DNA of 64,000 nucleotides, from NCBI GenBank assembly GCA_001643675.2, contig LSRY02000007.1, positions 625,001 to 689,000 of the forward strand, in the 5' to 3' direction. The stretch is from Monocercomonoides exilis. Taxonomy: Eukaryota > Preaxostyla > Oxymonadida > Polymastigidae. The notes beneath the pieces are model-generated. The model made no database searches. It was not told the DNA's origin and saw only the letters and a list, made by a program, of their open reading frames with translations. A program made the translations under genes and the position numbers. Of the stretch, positions 59,011 to 64,000 are shown in pieces (the stretch's first letter is position 1; the number at the start of each line of letters is the position of its first letter).

Positions 59011-60680
59011 ACTAAAAATTATTCAACATCGAAAAAGTTTAAAACAACATCGAAAATATTTAATTCAACATCGAAAATTCTTTATCATCAAAAATTTTAT
59101 AAAAATTTTCAAAATTCAAAATCATGTCAGTTTCTTTTCTTTCAGTTATTGATCTGAGAAAATCGTCAATTTCAATTAGAAAAATATTATTTGATGTTTT
59201 TTGGTGTTTGTGCAAAACAGTGCAAATAGGTTGAAACTGAGTTATAATTAAACTCTTCACATGTGTTCAGGAGATTATTAGGAATTTATGAAAAAAATGA
59301 AAGTCATAGGATAATTCATGATCTTGTTTTGTGCACAAAAAGACAGAAATTTATTTCATTTATTGAAAACGGAATGTTTTGAGTTTCATTAATTGCATTT
59401 GAAACAGATAAAATAAAACATTTTCAATTTTCAAAATAAGAAAAGAAATCGATTGATATCAGTCTTTATCAAAGAAAACAGAAGTTTAAAACGAAAGAAA
59501 AACATTTCCAATAGGGTGCATATTTTATCTTGACCTCAAAATTTTATCTCAACCCTGTTTTTTTGTAACTTATTTTTGCTTTTTTGATTTGTGAAAAGGC
59601 TAAAAACAAAAACAAAACAAATAGACTTTCTGATATTTTTGTTTTTTAGAATTCTGTTAAAAAATTTTTTGATATTTTTTTTATTCAAAAAAATATTAAA
59701 AAATTTTTTTATTTTAGGACCCAGATCAAAGACTTGCTGTATGTGAAGCCAATATTTCATACCGATCGTTTTAAGCCACAGCATCATCATTCCACATTCC
59801 TATATTATTATTTTTACTTGTTTTTAACTTATTCAATATAATTTTTAACCTTTTTTTCTCATTTCACTGTTTTTGCTTAAAACACAATTTTCGGAACAAA
59901 TATGAATTTGTGTAAATTTTTTAGCACATGAAAAATAAAAACAAAGTATTGTTTATTGTATATTTTTATTCAATTTTGAAATGAAAAAGAATTGAACAAG
60001 AATTTGAAGTGAAATGGCAGAACATATTATAATTTTGATCTGAAAATTGTTCATCATATACAAATATTTTGTTGTTTTTTCTTTGAGATATCATTTCATT
60101 TCAAATTTGTTTTTATTCCATTTCATTAAATTTGAAAACGAATGGATGCGTGTCTCTGAAATCGTGTTTTTAAAAAAATGTCTGAAATGAGAAAAAGTGT
60201 TAAAAAAACAAGTTGAGAAAGTTCAAAACAAGTTTAACTTATAAAAAATAAACGATGTATTGTGATATGAAAGCTTAAAACTTCCGATAAAAAATATTTG
60301 CTGGAAAAGCAGCAAGTCAATGAACAAAACATAAAATTATTATAATCCTCGATCTTTTTGAAAAACATGAAATATTGGAAAAAAAATACAGAAAAAGGAA
60401 ATTAAAACATTTCAAACATTTTTGGTTATTTTTTATTTATCGCAGGCTTGTGTATAGCTGAAAGCATAACAAAAAAGAAAAAGGTCAAGATAAAGAAAAA
60501 AGGTTAAGATAAAATCATAGCCCTAAATAAACATTAGTTATTGTCAACATTAATGTCAATAAAATTTCCTTGGTTTTAACTTGAATTGAAATTTTGAACC
60601 AATCAACTTCATTTTCGATTTTGAATTAAACATTTTCGATTTTGTATAATAATTTTCGATGTTGAATAATTTATGGTGAA
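59011..60680. repeat. Outer inverted repeat built from ATTTTCGATGTTGAA units
   Basis: The left arm (59011-59092) contains three units reading TTCAACATCGAAAA. The right arm (60609-60680) contains three units reading TTTTCGATGTTGAA or variants, in inverted orientation. Spacing between units is about 24 bases. The arms bracket the mariner-like element at 59514-60523, as though that element inserted inside an older palindromic element. Confidence 0.5.
59514..60523. mobile_element. TA-flanked mariner-like element with 41-bp terminal inverted repeats
   Basis: The left end (59514-59554) begins GGGTGCATATTTTATCTTGA and the right end (60483-60523) in reverse begins GGGCTATGATTTTATCTTAA. The two 41-bp ends match at most positions and each contains two TTTTATCTTGACC-type units. 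TA flanks both ends (59512-59513 and 60524-60525), as expected for Tc1/mariner. The interior, about 0.93 kb, has only an 84-codon ORF (59536-59790, -) and no transposase motif I can recognise. It is a non-autonomous or decayed element. Confidence 0.6.
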
Positions 60681-61360
60681 TGTTAACGAATCTAATTTTG
60701 ATCGAAAATGAAAAAAACTCCAATCAATTTCCAAAAGAGCAACAACAACGAAAGTGATTTTAAAATGTAATTTCATGAAGAAACATGTTTCATATCATTT
60801 TTTTTAGAAAAAAAATTCTGTTTTGCACAAAAAAATTTCCACATTCTGCAAAATGCTCGAAAAGAATTATTAAAATTTTCAGAAATGATTCAATTTTCTA
60901 TCTATTCATTATTAGCTGTTTTTGAAACAAGTTGGATGGAATTCTTTTATCTAGAATTCATATCATTCAATTATTTTTCTTTTAGCTTTTTTCACTTTTC
61001 GTTTGCATAATTCTTTTCAAGTTAATAATTGTTTAAATACCTTTTACGATTAATTTTTAAAATATTTGCAATATCAAATAATTGAATTGTGCTTATTTGC
61101 AATTATATCAATTTAAAATAAATGAGTCTCTCTATTAAAAAGTATAGTCATCACTTTGTGAAAAATGATTAAAAGTCAGCAAAAGTTTATTATTCCGGTT
61201 TCCTCTCCATACACGCAATACTCTTTGATAATTTTAATGCAAAAATTTGATAATATATAACTCCAACAAAGTCCAGATAAAAATAGAAATGAATAACGAT
61301 ATTCAGTGAAAAATTGCTACAGCAATATTATGAATAGAACGAAGAATTCGAAAATTTGAA
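60681..61360. other. AT-rich spacer, no supported gene
   Basis: Lies between the repeat cluster and the 3' end of the leftward RRM gene. No ORF of protein-like composition was seen. Confidence 0.4.
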
Positions 61361-62370
61361 TTACTGCTTTTCTGGCTCTGTAACTTGCTGAACAACAGCA
61401 GCATGAAGTTTACATTCTCTTCCTTTGATAGTCATTGTCGGATGCTCTTCAAGAACTTTTTTCTGCTCCGCTTCATCTTCAAAATCAACAAATCCGTATC
61501 CAACATTTAACATAGTATTGAACTGACGATGAGCAAGTGTAACTTCTTTGACTTTATATTGTGAAAACGCCTCTTTGAGTTCATCTGATGTTAACGAAAA
61601 CGGCAAGTTTGAAATAAATACAAGAGTGGGAGATGTTGGTGTATCAGGATTTATAACAGTACGTCTTTTTGCAGGCTTTGGAGGTCTGCGTTGCTGCGTT
61701 GCCATTCTCATTCCAAATCCTCCTCTTTGCATCATCATCCCAGGCCTGAATCCACCAACCCATCCAGGAGCACCATACATCTGCGCAAACGGTCCGACAA
61801 AACCAAATCCAGGAGGAGCTGCAAAAGCAAAACCTCCTCTTCTACGTGGTGGAAGTCCAAATCTCCTCGGAGCTGCTCGCTGAAAACCTCCTCGTACTGG
61901 AGCTCCTTGAAATGCGGGCTTTTGAAAACTACCAGCTGGCCTTATTTGTTGTTGACGTGGAATTTGCCTCCGTGGTCCGACTGAACGAGATTGCTGAAGT
62001 TGCGGTTGTTTATCATGTGAATATTCAACTCTGATTTTTCTTCCTTCGAGCATATATCCATTAAATCTTCGGCGAACCTCCTCAGCGGAAGCAGCATCGA
62101 CCATATCAACATATCCGGTTCCCTTTGATAATCCCTCCTCTGTTTCAATTGTTGCATTCATGCTTTGAAATGTAATTTATAATAAATCAGTTTAACAAAT
62201 CATAAATAAACAAGAGAGTAAATAGAAACGCATATTTATGATCTTGCTATAAAGAAATAAAAAACATGAATTAAGTCAAACACAATGCCTACAGATTCAA
62301 ATAGTTTTCCAACTGTAATTGCACGAGTTGTTTGATTGAGATTAGAGATGTAAAGTCGATGAGAGCTCAT
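61361..62370 (-). CDS. Two-RRM RNA-binding protein with RG/G-rich linker
   Basis: Two exons (62370-62282 and 62162-61361; donor GTTTGA) give about 296 residues. RRM1 is rebuilt by splicing: HRLYISNLNQTT at the N-terminus (RNP2), then KGTGYVDMVDAASAEEVRRR (RNP1). The linker (about residues 100-195) has RGGF, RRGGFAF and GFGFVGPF motifs typical of RGG-type RNA-binding. RRM2 has LVFISNLPFSLTSDELKEAF and VGYGFVDFEDEAEQKK. The C-terminus is short and polar. This is the architecture of RGG/RRM proteins such as Npl3/SR-like or single-stranded nucleic acid binders (SBP1-like). I would not choose between them. It diverges from RPS9 with 74 bp between the start codons. Confidence 0.8.
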
Positions 62371-62444
62371 TTTTTGATCATCCAACCCCAATAAGTAAAT
62401 AATTTTTCACCGTGTTTCACAGTTCTTAAACAGGCAGTTAAATT
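62371..62444. promoter_or_regulatory. Compact divergent promoter of the RRM gene and RPS9
   Basis: Only 74 bases separate the start codon of the leftward RRM gene (62370) from that of RPS9 (62445). Both transcription starts and any control sites must fit here or overlap the 5' coding regions. The sequence holds ATTTTTCACCGTGTTTCACA and CAGGCAGTTAAATT but no TATA box I would defend. Confidence 0.6.
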
Positions 62445-63226
62445 ATGATCAGAAACTGTGTGATTTTCTGTTGAATGAAAAATAACTAAAATTCTATTTT
62501 ATTTTTATTGGGCTATTTTAATATTTTTTTAGTTAGCTCTGTTTTCAAAACTCCTCGCCATCCCTTTGAGCGTGAGAGAATCGATAGTGAACTTCGAATT
62601 TGCGGAGAATACGGACTTCGTAACAAGAGAGAACTTTGGAGAGTTACTCATTCACTTGCAAAGGTACGGTTATTTTTTCATGTTAAAAGGCGTATTTTTT
62701 GAGATTATATACCAATTATTTTATCAATTTTTATCAGCTTCGCGAAAAATCAAGAGAACTTCTTACCCTTGACCCGAAGGACGAGAGACGTATTTTTGAA
62801 GGTGAAGCCATTATCCGTTATTTGTCAAGGCTGGGTGTACTTGATGAAGAGCACCAAGCTCTCGATTACGTTCTGGGTTTGAAGCCACAAGATTTTATGG
62901 AACGTCGTCTTCAGACACTTGTTCTCAAAAAGAAGCTTGCTCGTTCAATTCATCATGCTCGTCTTCTTATTACCCAAGGTCACATCAGGTTTGCTTTTCT
63001 ATTATCTATTTTTTGATGATTGGAAAAAAAAATTATACAATGCTTCAATCTGAAAATCTGCAGGATTGGAAAGCAAATTGTGACAGTTCCAAGCTTTATG
63101 GTTGCTGTTGCAAATGAAAGTCACATTGATTTTGATCCACGCAGTCCATTTGGAGGAGGGAAACCAGGACGTGTTGCAAAGAAGAAGCTGAGAGCTGGAG
63201 AAAAGAAAGAAGAAGATGATGAATAA
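62445..63226 (+). CDS. RPS9: Small-subunit ribosomal protein uS4 (RPS9)
   Basis: Four exons (62445-62457, 62533-62663, 62738-62988, 63064-63226) join in phase to about 185 residues, the usual eukaryotic uS4 length. The first exon codes only MIRN plus one base; splicing gives [18 protein letters not shown], the conserved N-terminus. Later blocks are [53 protein letters not shown] and [20 protein letters not shown]. This is the S4 RNA-binding domain, and the tail is Lys/Glu-rich. uS4 binds 18S rRNA and is needed for early 40S assembly and decoding fidelity. The three introns are about 75 bp each. Identity is secure. Confidence 0.95.
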
Positions 63227-63479
63227 ACAGATCAATTCATCCTCGCTTCACTTCATTCGGAGCCCAGTTTCTGCTGCACTTTTCATTCTATTGAAAATAA
63301 AATGAATTGATCATTGAAGATTGTTTTTATTATCACAAATCAGTATCTCTTTGAAAGAATCAAACCTTTTAATTTCAAAAGATTATTCAAAGAAAAAGAA
63401 TGCTATTTATACTTTCATTTTACAATTTAAAACAATTGAAATCGCTTTCTATGGAAGAAGTTCCCTGAAAATGATATGC
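63227..63479. terminator. Convergent 3' flanks of RPS9 and the WD40 gene
   Basis: RPS9 ends rightward at 63226 and the WD40 gene ends leftward at 63480. An AATAAA hexamer about 70 bases after the RPS9 stop (about 63295) is a plausible poly(A) signal. No gene lies between. Confidence 0.45.
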
Positions 63480-63747
63480 TCAGGTGAAAAGCAGGGGCAG
63501 CCTTGTGCGAGTCTCCATGAACGGTGTTCCAACAGTCTCCTTTCTGCTTGTCTCAGCAACTTTGTCTACAAAAGTTTCATCTGACCACACACAAATGCTT
63601 CCATCGGCTGAAGCTGTCACGAGAAGAGGCAGTCCGCCCAGCGACGAGCACATCCCATAACACAACGATGAACAAACAGAAGTGTGCGCCTGTGGTGAAC
63701 AGACGACAGTACCCTGAGAGAAAAAAAAATTAATGACACAGGAAAAC

Positions 63748-63778
<31 letters not shown>

Positions 63779-63954
63779 AATAGATAAAGAAGACAATGAA
63801 ACAATTGTTTAAATAAAAAATAAAATGAATGCAACACACTTCAACAAGATCCCAAAAAAACACCTTTCCGTCTTCAGAACCACATATGACAACACTATCG
63901 TCTTCACTGAAGCAGCACTCCACCTGAAACTTCTCGTGTTTGTGCCCTTTGAAT
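63480..63954 (-). CDS. WDR83 (MORG1)-like WD40 repeat protein, 3' part only
   Basis: Two exons are visible: 63954-63840 and 63713-63480, separated by a 126-bp intron that contains a CTTT microsatellite. The 5' exons lie beyond the right edge of the window. The text FKGHKHEKFQVECCFSEDDS, then GSEDGKVFFWDLVEGTVV matches the penultimate repeat of WDR83, a scaffold linked to ERK signalling and spliceosomes. The last repeat reads LLVTASADGSICVWSDETF before a TAA. An acceptor (TTGTACAG) precedes the first visible exon. The WD40 family is secure and the WDR83 assignment is likely. Confidence 0.75.
63714..63839. repeat. Intron with (GAAA)n microsatellite
   Basis: A GAAA tandem tract of about 30 bases (63750-63780) sits in the last intron of the WD40 gene. 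On the minus strand it forms a CTTT polypyrimidine-like tract ahead of the acceptor. Confidence 0.7.
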
Positions 63955-64000
63955 CTGTACAACGAAGAAAGTCAATAAATCATGAAGAAAACGAATGAGC

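Noticed and set aside
59536-59790. 84-codon ORF inside the TA-flanked element as a transposase
   Set aside because: It is too short, Lys/Phe/Asn-rich and contains no DDE/D motif.
1-64000. Reassigned stop codons (TAA/TAG as Gln, as in Streblomastix)
   Set aside because: Conserved genes such as RPS9, the kinase and maspardin end at TAA in the expected place, and no TAA or TAG falls at a conserved Gln.
1-64000. CRISPR arrays, operons with ribosome binding sites, or prokaryotic origin
   Set aside because: Spliceosomal introns, RPS9 of eukaryotic type and no spaced direct-repeat arrays rule this out.

Overview
The window is nuclear DNA of an AT-rich, intron-bearing protist. The coding genes end in TAA, TAG and TGA, so the code looks standard. 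I placed 26 introns with reasonable confidence (43 to about 250 bp) in genes whose exons rejoin into recognisable proteins. The large secreted/type I beta-helix proteins, one with a cytosolic kinase-like tail, resemble families I know from oxymonads and related Preaxostyla metamonads (Monocercomonoides, Blattamonas). The assignment to that group is an inference. I see no tRNA, rRNA or CRISPR array.

Layout, left to right. 1-8452 (-): a very large beta-helix surface-protein gene, broken by frameshifts and stops and running off the left edge. 9210-11274 (+): membrane-anchored NEK-like pseudokinase. 11507-12419 (+): SPRY-like gene. 12681-13075: two small palindromic repeats. 13112-13710: unclear exons. 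14025-14869 (+): small two-TM protein. 15564-17158 (+): active-looking STE11/MAP3K-type kinase. 17792-18209 (-): unidentified exons. 18801-20628 (-): maspardin (SPG21) homologue with an acidic tail. 21352-23032 (-): TMEM104-like transporter. 23614-28075 (-): three-RRM protein with an enormous Ser/Gln/Pro-rich tail. 28619-32716 (-): intact beta-helix type I membrane protein. 34692-37311 (+): membrane-anchored S41 serine peptidase. 37843-42127 (-): LRR/acidic protein.

42.4-46 kb and 55-61 kb are repeat-rich. They hold a perfect 362-bp-arm foldback element, a beta-helix pseudogene, pogo-type and Merlin-type transposase fossils, a TA-flanked mariner-like element and several miniature inverted-repeat elements. 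Between them lies a 2717-residue beta-helix receptor-like protein with a degenerate kinase tail (46608-54843, +). The right end has a two-RRM gene and ribosomal protein uS4/RPS9 sharing a 74-bp divergent promoter, then a WDR83-like WD40 gene cut by the window edge.

Together the beta-helix proteins and the membrane S41 peptidase look like a cell-surface or endo-lysosomal set. The kinases and pseudokinases, RNA-binding proteins, maspardin and uS4 are ordinary intracellular functions. Several frameshifts fall in short homopolymer runs, including one inside a conserved RRM, so some breaks may be assembly errors.
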